Positions 1 to 13,538 of a DNA stretch of 64,000 nucleotides are shown one piece after another (position 1 is the first letter of the stretch; each line of letters starts with the position of its first letter). The DNA is taken from contig JADFUC010001840.1 of the NCBI GenBank assembly GCA_019722365.1, forward strand, positions 62,001 through 126,000, given 5' to 3'. The position numbers and the translations under genes were made by a program. The DNA is from Lithospermum erythrorhizon. Its lineage: Eukaryota > Streptophyta > Magnoliopsida > Boraginales > Boraginaceae. Under the pieces are notes generated by a model that made no database searches, was not told the origin of the DNA, and saw only the letters and a program-made list of their open reading frames with translations.

Positions 1-42
1 ATGGAGGATAGGCATCAAGAACATCCAATTGAAGTTTCATTT

Positions 43-3000
43 TCAGAGTCCAAAAGCAATTCTCTGCACGAAATCTGGACGCCTTTTGCTTGGCATGCGA
101 AGCAACCCTACAAGTTGGAGTTCTATGACAGCTCGACAAAATCGCGCTCTGTAAAAGATAAATGTCAAGGATTTCCAAAAAATAATAAATGAACTATCGA
201 TAATAACTTTGGTTAATAGTCAATAAACATAGTCCTGTGGGAAAGTAACAATAAGGATACTGAATCAAGGCATCAGCCTTTGCAGGTCCATTAGTATCTG
301 TTTTCCCCTTTGGAGAGAGCTGCTTCAACCTCTTTTTTGGTTTTGTTGGAGGCTGAGAAATTGCTGCTTTGAAAGATTGGAACCATTCATGTAGATTAAT
401 GAGATCTCCATGCTCTTGAGCCAATGTATACCTACATAAGCCCCATTAGATATTACAAGAGGATTTACGGACTCACTGTCCCAGGTCAGATACCCACTAA
501 ATAAGAGACACAAAATCAATCTGATTGCAAAAACAAACCAAAGACCAGTATTATAGTTTCATGCCTCCAATGATAATCGAACCAAGATATTGATGCAGCT
601 ATCCAGGAAAGTATTTTATTGTTTTCTAATGACTCTAACATGTGACAATCTACAGGACCAATCTGTGACCAGGTAGGTGCATATGTTGTGCTCCACTTGC
701 ATTAGCACTACTAGCTTGATGTTGCAGAAGTGATAAAATGTAGCTTGCATGATATGCATAGTTGCATACAATGAATTGCATGCTATTTCTAGTTTTAAAT
801 GATATTACAGAGAAACAGGTTAGCAACCATTAATCAATACAAAGTTATGAGAAATTGCAGGTATTACTTACATTACTGAGGTATCATACACTGATAATGA
901 CAGCATCCTGCCATTCTTGCAGCAACAATTACACTTAAGAAATGTGTGGAACTCCAAAAGATCGAGCTGAATTCTTCTTCTAGGATCTCCTAGTAAGGCC
1001 TAATCATGGTGCCAATTTGGGGGTAAGATAATAGGAACAGGCAGTTATCAACAATTTTCTTTGTATATTTGAGGATCCGATGGACTGATGTCTTTACTGT
1101 TTATTTTGGAGATATTAGAAAAGATTAAATAACTATTGACTAGAGAAAACAAATGAGAGCTGGTATTAAGGATGTCAAACATGGTTATTTTAAAACTTCA
1201 ATATTACATTTAAAGCTTAATAATATGATAATTAAATCAAAAAAACATTTTTCCCTAGTCTCTATGAAAGTACAGCATCTTTTCTGGTTTTTTGATAAGA
1301 TGGAATAACAATTGACTAGAGCAAAAGAAAAGAAACAAGTGCCAGCATTAAACTAAAACTATGTGATAGATGGGAGATGCCAGACGTGGTATTGGAGTAA
1401 CTGAATAGAACATTTCAACAGTAATAAGATGACAATAAGTTGCAACAACATTTTCTCAGCATAAATATAGATCATAAGATACCAATGGAAATGTGTCAAG
1501 CACAGTTGTTTTGTGCAAAAATAAGACAAACAAAAAGAAAAGGCAAAAGAAGTCAGTATCGTTAAAACTCAAAATGCTATAAGGGAACTGGGACAATTAT
1601 TATTATAGCACTTCGTAAACATGCAATACCGAAAGAACACCTTTACAGGGTCTGATTTGTTAAAAAATAAAGGAATCAATAATTCAGTATGGATTAGCAC
1701 ATCAAATTTCAAAAATCTACTCAAAGTTGGGCATAAGAAACTATGGGACATGGGTCCACTATTAGCTAATCCTTTGCATGAACTAAAAATAGATATGAGT
1801 GTGCTCATCCTTTTCACTTGAAACTCTACTCTAAGATATCCAACATACCTCCTTAAAAGGAATTCAAAGTACTTAACTGATTGAAGTTTGTCAACCTTCT
1901 GAAAGCAGACTGTTTCATTCCCCGGAATGCATTCAATGGGACGTACACACTTCCTGTGTCAAAAGAATAGCATCACAAACTTAAAATTAGATTCCTTGGA
2001 TAAATATGAACCAGTATAGTTGTTTACTTTAAACATGTATTACTTGAGTTGCATGGAGTATTTAACAGGTTTGTGATGCAGAGGATTTTACTTCCAATAA
2101 AAAACATAACGTTCTTCTTCTTGTCTATTTTTAACTAACAAATATGTAAGGATGAGAACTCAAATAATATTGAGGAAGAAGGATGAAAATACCTAAGCAT
2201 TCGAGTCAGTAACATTGCAGCTTTCTCATTTACCTTAGTCCGCTCCTTTTCAGCATTTATAGTAGCCCGAACAGCATGGCTGCCATCACAAACATAAAAT
2301 CATACTAATGCATATTTAACAGTAAAATCTGATGTTCAAACATATTAGCAAATAGATACTAATAAAAAGTGTGTACGTAGATACTAATAAAATTGTGTGT
2401 ACTACATTTATAAGGTTCATTTTGTTTCTAGGCTAAATGGATCAAGAGTTTACTTGAAGCTGATGTCTATTTCTTAAATTTGGGTTTGATGCAATTCTAT
2501 ATAACGGGGAACCTTCAGCTAAAATAGACACAGGGGGCGATTCATATAGAATTGAAGTAAGATTGTTATTGATATGAAGTACAGATAAGGAAAAAGTTAT
2601 TTCTGGTGGACAGGAAAAGGAAGGATTGAATTTTTCACCAAGGCTGTCCTTGATATTGAACACAATATTCATTTCAAATCTAGAAGATATAAATACCTTC
2701 AGTGTTATCATCTTTCGAAGTGTCAGTATTCATATTTAAATACAATACTCATTTTAAAACTATAGCCTGGATATTGCGATTTGCATAGACATTGTGAATT
2801 TTTAAGCATCATCGAAGGTAGGCTATGGGAAAATATTAGTACTATAAAATCCCACCATGCACTAATTAAACATATCTCCTATGCTTCTGATGAGTATATA
2901 TACATTCAAACGCAAAAAAAAACTCCAGAGGCAGGATGACAACAGGAAGTGGAGAAGTAATAACACATGAAGAAGGGAAAACAATCATACATTGACAACT

Positions 3001-6000
3001 CCTGTGCCTCACGCCTTGGACGCTTATTCCCTTCATTTACCACTAGAGACTTCAGCTCTATGACTTCATTGTGCATCTTCATAGACGTTCAAACATGAAA
3101 AAATTAGGAGGGAAATTTTTCCAGGCTTCATATACTGTGGAGTGAATCGTCAAAACAGAACATGAATTTGACCCTAATAGAAGGATAAGTTACGGGTATA
3201 AATCTCATGGACTGATGCTCATAAAAGGCTGTCAAACTGTTCATGAGAATACAAGAGAATGAAAAATCGTGGATATTACCAATGTTCATTATTTGTAGCT
3301 AAAAAATATCCTAATTCAATAATAATACCTCAGTAAAGCCTTTAGAGTATTGTTCCCATTTCTCAAGCAACTGGCGCAACTCTGTAGATTGCAAATCCCT
3401 GAAAAACGGAAGTCGTCATCACGCAAACCAGCTTGTTCAACACATGATTTATGTTATAGAAGAAACTTCAGATAAAAAATTATTAGAAAAGAAATTCCTT
3501 AAATTACAATTCATAACAAATCTCTTTGAATCCTTAAATTATAATTCATAACAAATCTCATCGAGGTATGGCTTCAATTCAGATGGAAATTTATGTTCCC
3601 TTTCTGCTAGGGTGGCATGGTTAGGGAAAATGAAACACAGTGATAGCTGATTTTTATACATTAAAAGTATAGAGTATGGCTAAATTCAACAAGACTGTTC
3701 CTCAAATGAATACCACAGCCTGCTACGTTGGTCATGTTAATGGTCCTAAAGGATGATGATTCGATTAACAAAATATTAAGAAAATCTTTGCTAAACAAAC
3801 GAGCATTAAGTAACAAGTAATTCAGAGTTCCTGTTTGTAAACTAAGGCTCTACAAAGAAGAAACATTACTTAGGTTCTTGACTGACTGCAAGAAACAAAC
3901 ACATAGGTAATAACTGCATGAACTATCTGAACAAGGGCATGTAGAGAAGTAAAGCTAGTGTCAAGAATTATGCTAGCTTTCTCTATATTTATGTCAAACA
4001 CCACAAACTATACTTTCTATGATCACTCCGTAAGATAGTACTGATTTACAACTTACGTACTTAGAAGCCTATGCTTGGATCAAACGTGAGATCATTACAT
4101 ACCTTATCTTGCGTATAGATTTCCAAATGATACTATCTTGGTGTGAGCTACGCCCAACATGACTACTTCTTTTGAAAGGCATGATAGTCTCATTTGGTTC
4201 GGAGTTATATGTCTTAGGATCAAGCAACTCGCTGTATAGGTCCAATAAGGAAACTCCCGAGAATTTTCCAGCTTCATACAGGCACTGCAGAACAATCATT
4301 GTCAACATACAGCTTTAATGTGCATAATAGCATTTCATGGCTTCTGTTATGTGAACATTTTGTGGAATGCACTTGCCATGGCTACAGAACTCCACGACTT
4401 CTGCAACCGATGCAATTCTGACAAGCGATTTACCCAATCATTGGCAGTGAAGTTGGTCTTGTCATTTCTGGAAATGTATGTACATTTAATCATGATTACT
4501 TGTTTGCAGATTTCATGAATTAATTATCTGAGAATATCCAAAGAAAAATTGATGTCAGACATTTCCATTTGGACAACTTTTAAGAGCCTCCTTAAGTGTA
4601 GTTTCCAACAAGTCAATGTTATTCGCCCCAATATCCTGAAAAAATATGAACGGTTTATTTGCAGAAAGTAGGTAATAAAGTGGAGCAGATTTACCAAACT
4701 CAATAACTTGCCCTTAATATCGTCAATTTGCAAAGCAGGAAGAGGGGAAAATAATAAAGCATAACATCTTTTAGTTTTCTTATTTGTTATCCGCCCAAAT
4801 TTTATATTTTTTATGAAGTCAAACGTACATAGCTTAGAGGTTAAATGGTTTCCCATAATTTGGTGCTTGAGATAAATAAGTACATTTGCAGAATCAAGTG
4901 GTTCCATGGCATATACTGCACCCTTGAGTATTGCAATTTAGAAAATCAATGAATAAAAGTAATCACTGGATAGTTCTTGCCTTAGTTTGTTCGACATCAA
5001 CCATCGCTCTGAGTACAACGCCTAAAGGTTCCATGGTAATATGTTGGATAACTGCAATCTGGTAAAAACATGTTTAACAAGCTGCAATCTTGAAACAGTA
5101 GATCAATTATTGGCATATAAATATTCTATGTGCAGGTGTTCATGACTTCTTGCATGCTGTAGCAAATTATTAAAGGAGTAATGGAGTTGAGGGTTCGAGT
5201 GAGATAATGTGAAATTGACAGTTAAGCCAACCTTTAAAACTCTGACAAACGAGGTTAGTGTTCCATCATGGTCTACGAAGTAATTTCTCAGAAAGGACGC
5301 CACCTTATGACCAATACTGAAGAAAGCACAAGGTTTCACAAGAACAGCTTCAAGGATTGCATCCATTCTTGCGGCTGGAAAGGTTAAATAAAACTCCGCT
5401 GGGAGCAAAGAGTGGAGTACAGTTGAAGAAAGTATGCGCTGAGGGGCATCAAGAGTGGTTGCAACTCCAACAATCAAGACGAATGGAATCTTAACAGCCC
5501 ATTCGCTGCAACAAAAGGATATTGATGAGCATAAGAATGCAAGGACAATAACATGTAGAGATGAAGAGCCTTACCGTAACATGATGATGAAGTGAGACAA
5601 GACAGGCGCATAGCATCTCTCCAAATTATCGATGATTACAACGACAGGTTTGTTGTAGTGACCTTGTTCAGTATACCATGAAGCTAAGATAGATATATCA
5701 GCAGCCTGGTGAAAGACGAGGACAATTAAAGAAATGAAATTGAGAAACATTTTGAATGATAGGTGGCATAAGTACATCGAAGTCGAGCATGAGAAACTGG
5801 TTGAATAAACGTTTGAGACAAGCAGCAAGTCCATTGCTGGCAGAGATATCGGATGACAAAAGAGTAGCTACGTGGCATCCATGGGAGTTTAAATGGGAAG
5901 CGAGGTTAGCGAATGTGTATATATCATCGACAATTTCCACATTCTTTGCATATCCTGTCATGCATTAATAGATAAGCGGAATGATGAAAGCAGTTGGAGA

Positions 6001-6311
6001 TTGAGAGAGACCGACTTGTGAATACGAACGCAGTACGTAAGCGGTTTTGAGAATGCGGATTACGAATCCACCCATTCACTTCATCGAACACATCCCCATT
6101 CATCTTTTCCAAAACATCCTGCAATTCATTCCATCAATCTCAACAATCTCTTTAATTACTTTCAAAAACGAATAAACCCCACCTTTACTGTTCGCTCAAT
6201 TTTGGACCATATCATATCGAATGCTCCAAATTCATCATCATCCTTCCACTCCCTTCTTCTTCTGGCTCTATGCAGAACGAAGAAAGGCTGTTCATGCGAC
6301 TTCACTTCCAT
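43..6311 (-). CDS. ORC3: Origin recognition complex subunit 3 (ORC3), multi-exon
   Basis: ORC3 is a subunit of the nuclear six-protein complex that marks replication origins and recruits the MCM helicase. Exons read by eye: 6311-6183, 6118-6037, 5954-5776, 5705-5575, 5505-5232, 5058-4981, 4922-4884, 4635-4561, 4457-4377, 4284-4103, 3398-3329, 3076-2991, 2279-2193, 1953-1879, 1000-872, 431-261 and 148-43. They total 1974 nt (657 aa) with all junctions in phase, somewhat shorter than Arabidopsis ORC3. Family landmarks in order are QPFFVLHRA and MIWSKIE near the N terminus, SHGCHVATL, ASWYTEQGHYNKPVVVII, GVATTLDAPQ, DGTLTSFVRVLK, CLYEAGKFSG, LLGDPRRRIQLDLLE, LAQEHGDLINLHEWFQSFK and the C-terminal MPSKRRPDFVQRIAFGL. 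The start is the first ATG in frame with the conserved N terminus. The 4981-4457 exons are the least certain, and the 82-nt intron at 6036-5955 is inferred because the two halves of that exon lie in different frames. Confidence 0.9.
3497..3566. repeat. Short tandem duplication in an ORC3 intron
   Basis: Two nearly identical copies of about 35 bases lie head to tail (3497-3531 and 3532-3566). Each contains CCTTAAATTA, then AATTCATAACAAATCTC. They fall in the intron between the exons ending at 4103 and starting at 3398, so they do not touch coding sequence. Confidence 0.8.
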
Positions 6312-6341
6312 TATCAACCAATCACTTTCATTTATCATTCA

Positions 6342-6354
6342 TGGGCCCTAGGGT
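6342..6354 (-). promoter_or_regulatory. Site II / telo-box-like element upstream of ORC3
   Basis: On the minus strand the sequence ACCCTAGGGCCCA lies about 30 bases upstream of the ORC3 ATG. It joins a partial telo-box (ACCCTA) to a GGGCCCA site II element. Both motifs are known in promoters of plant genes expressed in dividing cells, which suits ORC3. The motif is seen directly; the function is inferred, and the transcription start is unknown. Confidence 0.35.
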
Positions 6355-9300
6355 ATATTTCTCGACTCCAAATGTGTTCATGGGCTAAACTATCCCCAAA
6401 TTTCATCCATTTATGTTTTGCCACCAACATTCACTATACACACACTAAAACCAATCTTTTTACCCTTTTGAGCAGCCGTGTTTATTAGAAAGCAATGAAT
6501 TTCGCTCATGCCAACTAGCGAAAAAATGAATTAAATAATATAGCTACGTAGGCGTCGGGCGACTCATGAGTTGATTGGTATACTCCCAAGCAGCTCATAT
6601 TAGAGTCATGCAGGGTTGAAGACGTGCGTGTCAGTGTAGGTACGATCATGTAGGTCTGATGTGCCAACGCTGACAGGTGTCATGTTGTTAGAGTGTATTT
6701 TTCATTACCTTATATTATATTTTTTATGATTATATACTAACATGTTATTTTCTTAATTTCATGTGACGGTTCTGACCAGTAATGTCGACAATTTCGTCGA
6801 TATCATCAGCAATATCACGATCATTACCATGGCTTCGGTGAAGACATTGTATCGACTTGCGGAGACATGAGGGGTTGCCGGTGCATCGAGACCGATGTGG
6901 TCGGTGGTGGGGGCGGTCTGCTTTAGCGCGGTTCAATTTAAACGCTTTAAAGCTAGCCCGCCGACATGATTGATGATATAGCTATCAAGTTACAATGCCA
7001 CCCAAGATGAAGAACAAAGCAAGCAAGGGACAATAAGGATGATTAGTTTGATGGTAGTATTGCATATTTCAGGGTCTGCATGATGTTTTTTATGCTATTT
7101 AATTACGTTTGATGTTACGCTCACGTTTTTAATAGGGATTCTGTTATGTTTTAATGTTATTTAATTAATGCAACATATTCCTTTTTTTTATGGAAACTAT
7201 TTCCCAAAGATGATTCTAATGATATAGAATTCTATATTTATTAAAATAATGAGTAATTAATAATTATAATAACGAGTAATTAATAATTATAAATAATAGC
7301 AATAATAATAGTAGTTATTTCTTATGAAATTATTTTTGTTGTTAATATTTATTAAATTATTTGTTTATATTTCTCAAATTTTAGTGGCTGGTGTACGTTT
7401 TCTTACCAATGTATCTCGATTTACATCGTTTTAAGGATCAATCCCAATGAAGTAAATTACAGACATTTACTAACTTTATATTAAAGAAATGATTGTTATG
7501 AAACTTTCTCCAAACCATGATTGTTGTGTAAGCAGCTAATTGATGTGTATTTATTATGTAAACTGAATTGAATCATGATTGTTGTGTAACAGGCTGGTCG
7601 TTCCTTGTTTATTACAAAATGAACTTTTTTTTTTATTTATGTTTATTGTGAAGTAACGAATTTGTTAATTGAGAATGTAATAGATTTCTTAAGTATACCA
7701 TTTCATTGACTAACTTTATACATTTAAATTAATGTTGAAATTAGGATTGAAGAAAAAGTATGTTAAATTATTGTTGAAATTGAAGCTATAGTTTTTTATA
7801 AAAATGCGAATTCAAGCCATGTTTGTTAGTAAACAAAGCAAGATCTATTTATACTTGAAACAAATGATATTTCAAATCATTTGCTGTAAAACAAATTGAA
7901 TTAATACAATGTTGTTAAGAAAGAGCGAGTTTATTCCAAAATCGATTTTCTTTGATAATTAATGTGTAATTTGAAATTATTGTTAAATATGATAGTAATA
8001 TTGTTGTTAATATTTCTCAAATCATTTTGTTGTTAATATTTTTTAAATTGTTGTTAATATTTCTTAAATTGTAGGCAAATATTCGTTTCTTCTCCATCGT
8101 ATCTCAATTTTTCTTCGTTTGGGATCAATCAACAAGTGTAACAAGTATCACGATTTCATGTTAATATTTCTGATTATGTTAATTGGTGTTTCGATAATTC
8201 AGTATTCAATTTTATATTCTGAGATAATGATACGTGGCCAGAAGTTAATCGAGAATATTCGAGTGGGGTGTTAGTGGCTCGATCGAGCGAGAGAAGTCAA
8301 GGAACGAAGAAATATCGAGGATCCTTTGGCAGTACGAGGAAGCGAACCAGTTGGCTGACCGATTAGCGTCGAGGAGCGGGGGAGGCGTCAAAATTTGAGC
8401 AACGACAATGAGTGCCTCTGAGTTCGAAACGAGGAATGGTCATTTCTGCAGGATTACATTGTTCGGCCGGTTGAATCGTGGCTAGAGTTCGTGAAACAAG
8501 CGAGGCAATGAAAGCCACTTCTTGTCGAGGTGTGGAAGTAGTCCCAGCAAATTTCCGCGATATGACAAGTAGTACTTTGATTCAATATCAATAAAGACCA
8601 CATTTTCTACTCTTTTCGTGTACTTTCGATTTTTTTTTTTGCATGTTTGATGACAAGTAGCGATTTCTTTTATGTTTGTAAACAAAGAAGCGAGTTCATT
8701 ACATGTTGTAGCGGAACAAACAAACAAGTCTTATGGTTGTTTCATATCCAGTAAATTTTATTAACTTGTTTGTTTTCTTTATAAGCAAATTCGTTCGTTC
8801 TTTCTGATCGTGGCGTAATTGACTTGTTTAATTATAAATGTTGATAAAGAATTAAACGTTTTTAATAAACATGGGCGTGTTCGTTGGGGATATTTAGGTA
8901 GTGCTAAAAGCCCATTTCTTGTTTGGTGTGTGTATAACGTAAAATTCTAATCATGACTTTTAATACATAAAAATATTTGATAGAAAATTTTACTTTAAAA
9001 TTGGGCAAATATTTTTCCTTATCGATCTAACTTTTTAATTAGCAAGTATTCTAAGAGCAGGGGTAGAAAAATCCTACAAACAAAACTTTTAGTACATATT
9101 TAATTAGTATTTTCCAACCACTCCTTAAAATAAAAAATGGAAATAGTGGTTGCTTAGTTGTTATTGCACAATAATAATAGAAATAATTGAAGAAGAAGTG
9201 AGCGAGTAATCCATTCGTGTGAGCATTTGTCATTTCCGAAAAGGGAAGATTATGAATGTTGAATTTATTCAGCTTCTGGTCTATATATCGACCCATTAGC

Positions 9301-10440
9301 ATGTGATTCTTCTTCTTTACTGGCCATAGAAAAGCTCAAAAAGGCGATAGGGATTCAATGAACTGCATGCTGCCTGTCCATATGCAAAACATCAACAGCA
9401 ACAAGACAATATAATTAATTAAACTTGTTCTGCGTACTACTACTTGATCACATCGTATATATAGTAGTACATACATAAAGATAAGGAGACAACATATTGT
9501 GTATACGTGTGGTGACTGCTGATCAAATTAAATAATAAAACTGCAACTTGAGTCAATGCAAAATTAAATTTCTAAAAACAATAAATGAAAGTATTATTGT
9601 GCATATGCTTGTATTAATCAGCCCTTGCTGATCACCATTCACCAGTAGTATTGAAGTATTCAGTGGAGATGATGGAAGATGGGAATTACTCTACACAGAT
9701 AGTCCAAGTCGGTAATTGGTTAATGTAATTGGTGTATTTGAAGTCGGAAAATGGGAATTACTAAGTAGTTCTTATGCGCACCAGCTAATAATTACTTTAT
9801 TATTGTTATTATCATAATTATTGTATATGTAACATAAAGTGTGAAATAGATTCTGACACCATCGATGTCATCCTTATCTTGGGATATCGCGGAGGGCTTG
9901 TCAGCGGGATGTGTTTGTTGATCGAGGAGGCAGAGATTTTCTTTTTAACACGTTTTAATCTGAATTATTGTTAACTGTGAAGTGACATTGCACTTGATTT
10001 AGTACATGTTTGTTGACGCTTGAGCTATGCCCAGAGGCGGCCCGATATATAAGAATTTCTATTAGAGTGGCTTGAGCCGCTTAAATGAATACAAAAATAA
10101 GCCTTTTGTCCCGCCGATGTGATCGGTCAGGAGGATAGAGCAGCTTAATGTGATAAACTATTTGAGGCGGCTGAAACTTTCTATGCATCTGCTCTTGCAT
10201 TTCACTACATTTATAGGTAATGTTTAAATCTACTTTACCAAATACATACAACACCCCATCTTGACTTTATGATCGAATTAATTGCGATCGAAAAGTGATA
10301 ACAATATAATGATATTGATCCTCACCGAGACTTAATTGTATTTGATGATGAAAGTCATATCACCTTATGCTTACTTGAGAAGATGAGTGTGTGATAGATT
10401 GAAGTCTTTGCATTTCATGTTACACGCCATAGACTCTTGA
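6355..10440. other. Intergenic AT-rich DNA, no gene recognised
   Basis: I see no convincing exon on either strand. The ORFs here are short and lack recognisable protein signatures. From 7200 to 8110 the DNA is very AT-rich, with repeated TAATAATTAT and TTGTTAATATTT patterns. A more GC-rich block at about 8220-8610 is listed separately. Confidence 0.6.
8220..8610. mobile_element. Possible LTR-retrotransposon remnant
   Basis: A block distinctly richer in G, C and CpG than its surroundings ends with a CAATAAAG polyadenylation-like signal at about 8588, then a T-rich stretch. The purine-rich GAGGAGCGGGGGAGG near 8373 could be a polypurine tract. No reverse-transcriptase or integrase signature is readable, so the LTR assignment rests on composition and layout only. 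Confidence 0.25.
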
Positions 10441-10448
10441 CACATGAA

Positions 10449-13400
10449 ACAGGAGACTATGGTATGGCTAAGATGGGAAACAATGGAGTATCCAAAATTG
10501 CTATTGTAGGAGATGTTCACTGTGAAGACTAAACGAGCTACGTTATCTGAAGATTCGAGACAGCATGCGACTTGGAATGAATCTCATATCATCACGAAAG
10601 CTAGATGATGAGGGGATGCATAATGTGTTTGGAGATGGTCATTGGAAGCTGCTTAACAAGTCTAAGATGATTGCTAAAGGAGATAAAACGTATTTCCCCA
10701 TATAAATCACGAGGTTCAGAGTCTTGGAGAATAATGTGTGCACTCTAAGTACAAACATTGACATCTGGCATAAAAGACTGTGCCACATGAGTATTAAAGG
10801 CCTTGCAATCCTATCTAAAAGAAATCTAATTCCTGCATTTGATGAGAAGGTAATGCCTAACTGTGATCATTGCTTAATGGGAAAATAACACAGACAACCT
10901 TTCAACAAGAGTTCTTGCAGGAAGGAAAATAACCTAGATCTTGTGTATTTTGATGTGTGTGGTCCCATGAAAGTGCAGACATTGGAAGGATGCTTATACT
11001 TTGTTACATTCCTTGATGATCACTCAAGGAAGGTGTAGGCATATCCAATCAAACACAAGGATCAAGTTCTTTAGTATCTTGAGGAATATCGTCAAATGGT
11101 GGAAGAGAGGCTTGGATTGACCTGAGAGTGTTAGGGCGATAATGGAGAGTATATAGAGGAGACTAGGAGAGTTTAATCACTATTGCAACCTCAAGGGGAT
11201 TAGACATGAGCATAGTATGCCAAAAGACACTATAGCACAATGGAATTGCAGAGAGAATGAACAAAACTATCATTGACAAGGTAAGATATATGCTATCGTA
11301 CTTGTTTACCTAGAAGTTTAAAGGGGGCCATGTGTCTTTGCAATCCCATGTTATTAACTTGTCTCCAACCACTGTATTGGAGGGGAAAGTACTAAGTATA
11401 GTGCGGAAAGAGAGATCATCTGAGCTTACACGAGTGTTTAGGCATGGAAGGTATTTGTGCGTACCTAAAGATGAAAGGAGTAAACTAGATAATAAATCAA
11501 GAATCTGCATCTTCTTGAATTATGGGAATGAAAAATTTGGATAAAGCTCTATGATCCAATAGCTAAAGTAATCAGGAGCAGGGATGTAGTGTTTGCTGAG
11601 GATCAAAACATCAATGATATAAATAAATCAGTGGAAGACAAGGTCAATGATGATTTGATTGACTTTGATTCACAAGATGAAGATGAAGATGAAGACCGAC
11701 TGCTCATGAAGTTAACCATGGTCATCTTCATCAAAATCGAGGAAGATACAACTTCATGATGCAAATGATGGTGATCGTGAAGGCAGCCCAGTGGAGTGCG
11801 AACAACTGCTCAGTATTGCTCGATTGCGGCAAAGGCAGTATTGGTTGCAACAACACAGGACATCCACGAGAATTGAGGCTGCGTCACAAGGTACTCACCT
11901 CTTGATTACATTATGCTTTCTGAAGGGGGAGAACCAATTTGCTATGATGAGGCCATCGAAAGTGATGCAAAAGATAAATGGTTCCTGAAGCCATGAATGA
12001 AGAATCTGATCTTTTTATCAAAAATCATACTTTGAGCTAGTACCACGAGTTCTGATTCAATAATATTAAAGAACAGATGGATTTACAAATTAAACAGTGT
12101 TGTAGGAAGTGATAAACCAAGATACAAGGCCAGACTAGTTATGAAAGATTATGAGCAGAAGTAAGGAATAGACTATGTCTCCAGTTGTGAAAATGACTTC
12201 AATAAGGTTTGCCTTGAGTTTAATTGCTAAATATGACTTAGAAGTTGAGCAATTACATGTCAAGGATGCCTTTCTGAATGGTGAACTTGAAGAGAACATC
12301 TATATGTATCAGCCTGAAGGATATGTTGTCTCAGGAAAAGAAAACATGGTATGCAAGCTGCAGAGAAGCGTATATGGACTCAAGCAGGCACCTAGGCAAT
12401 GGTACAAGAGGTTTGATTCTTTCATGCTGCATCATGGATTTGAAAGAATCTTGATAGATCACTGTGTCTACATGAAGAGGAAAACTGCAGCAGAATTCAT
12501 AGTACTTTTATTATATGTGAATGATATGTTAATCATGGGAAAAAATGCTAATGAAATAAGGAACTTGAAGATCAAGTTGAATGAGAGCTTTGAGATGAAA
12601 GATCTTGGCAAGGCAGAACACATTCTAGGTATGGAAATCAAAAGGGATAGAAATAAAAGATTAGTTTGGTTGTCACAAGATAAGTATGTACTCGAGGTCT
12701 TGTAGAAGTTCAACATGAAATTTTCTAAAGCTATAAGTTGTCCTCTTGGAACACAGTTTAAGATGAGTACACATCTTAGTCCTAAAAATAAAGCTGAGCA
12801 ACAAGTAATGGAGAAGATCCCATATGCCCCTGCAATAAGAAGCCTAATGTATGCCATGATCTGTACAAGACCTGACATAGCTTAGGTTGTGAGCTTGATG
12901 AGCAGATTCATATCTAATCCTAGAAAGAAGCACTGAAAAAGGAGTGAAATAGATACTTAGATATCTTAAAGGCACTACTAAACTATGCATTTGCTATGGA
13001 AGTAAGGAAGAAGATCTAGTTGCCTACACCGACTCTGATTTAAGAGGAGATGCTGGTTCCATTAAATCAACCTTTGGCTACCTATTTACTTATGCAGGGG
13101 GAGCTATATCTTGGCAATCCAAGCTACAGAAGTGCATAGCTCTGTCCACTACTGAGGCAGAATACATTGTAGTAACTGAATGTTTCAAAGAAATGCTATG
13201 GTTGAAAAGATTCTTTGAGGAGCTAGGATTAAGTCATCAAAAGTTTATTGTTCAATGTGATTCACAAAATGCTATTCATCTGTGTAAAAATCCATCTCTG
13301 CATTCTAGGTTGAAGCATATTCATCTCAGGTATCATTGGGTCAGGGAAGTACTTAAAGAGAAAGTGCTACAGCTAGAAAAGGTGCATACAGAGGACAATG

Positions 13401-13490
13401 GTGCAAGCATGCTTACAAAGGTACTACCTAGGTCCAAACATGATACATGTTGTGTCATAGCTGATTTGGACACTGCCACCTCTGAGTAGT
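10449..13490 (+). pseudogene. Copia pol polyprotein, degenerate
   Basis: In the intact family this polyprotein gives protease, integrase, reverse transcriptase and RNase H for copy-and-paste transposition. Here it is broken by many stops and frameshifts. Readable parts are GDYGMAKMGN near 10460, the pre-integrase zinc motif WHKRLCHMSIKGL near 10770 with NCDHCLMGK near 10860, integrase LVYFDVCGPMKVQTLEGC near 10940 with AERMN near 11250, reverse transcriptase 12060-12705 (VKDAFLNGELEE, VYGLKQAPRQWYKRF), and RNase H 12990-13485 (STTEAEYI, HIHLRYHWVREVL). The RT active site reads YVND instead of YVDD, so one catalytic aspartate is lost as well. The longest open piece is 12175-12705. Confidence 0.88.
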
Positions 13491-13522
13491 AAGTCAGGAA
13501 ATTCATCTCTTTCTTCCTAAGC

Positions 13523-13538
13523 TCAGAAGGGGGAGATT
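13523..13538 (+). other. Polypurine tract of the Copia element
   Basis: The purine-rich run AGAAGGGGGAGA followed by TT lies immediately before the TGTTGAGG start of the 3' LTR. This is the usual second-strand priming site of LTR retrotransposons. Its position between RNase H and LTR supports the assignment. Confidence 0.75.

Noticed and set aside
1621..1821. Complementary 66- and 82-codon ORFs at 1569-1821
   Set aside because: They lie in the ORC3 intron between the exons 1953-1879 and 1000-872, with no similarity to the family.
4524..4907. 127-codon minus-strand ORF as a separate gene
   Set aside because: It is ORC3 intron and exon read through in mixed frames. Only its first part coincides with an ORC3 exon (4922-4884).
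5756..5968. 70-codon plus-strand ORF
   Set aside because: Antisense of an ORC3 exon with strong family match (SHGCHVATL).
12468..12878. 136-codon minus-strand ORF
   Set aside because: Antisense of the Copia reverse-transcriptase open part; no domain of its own.
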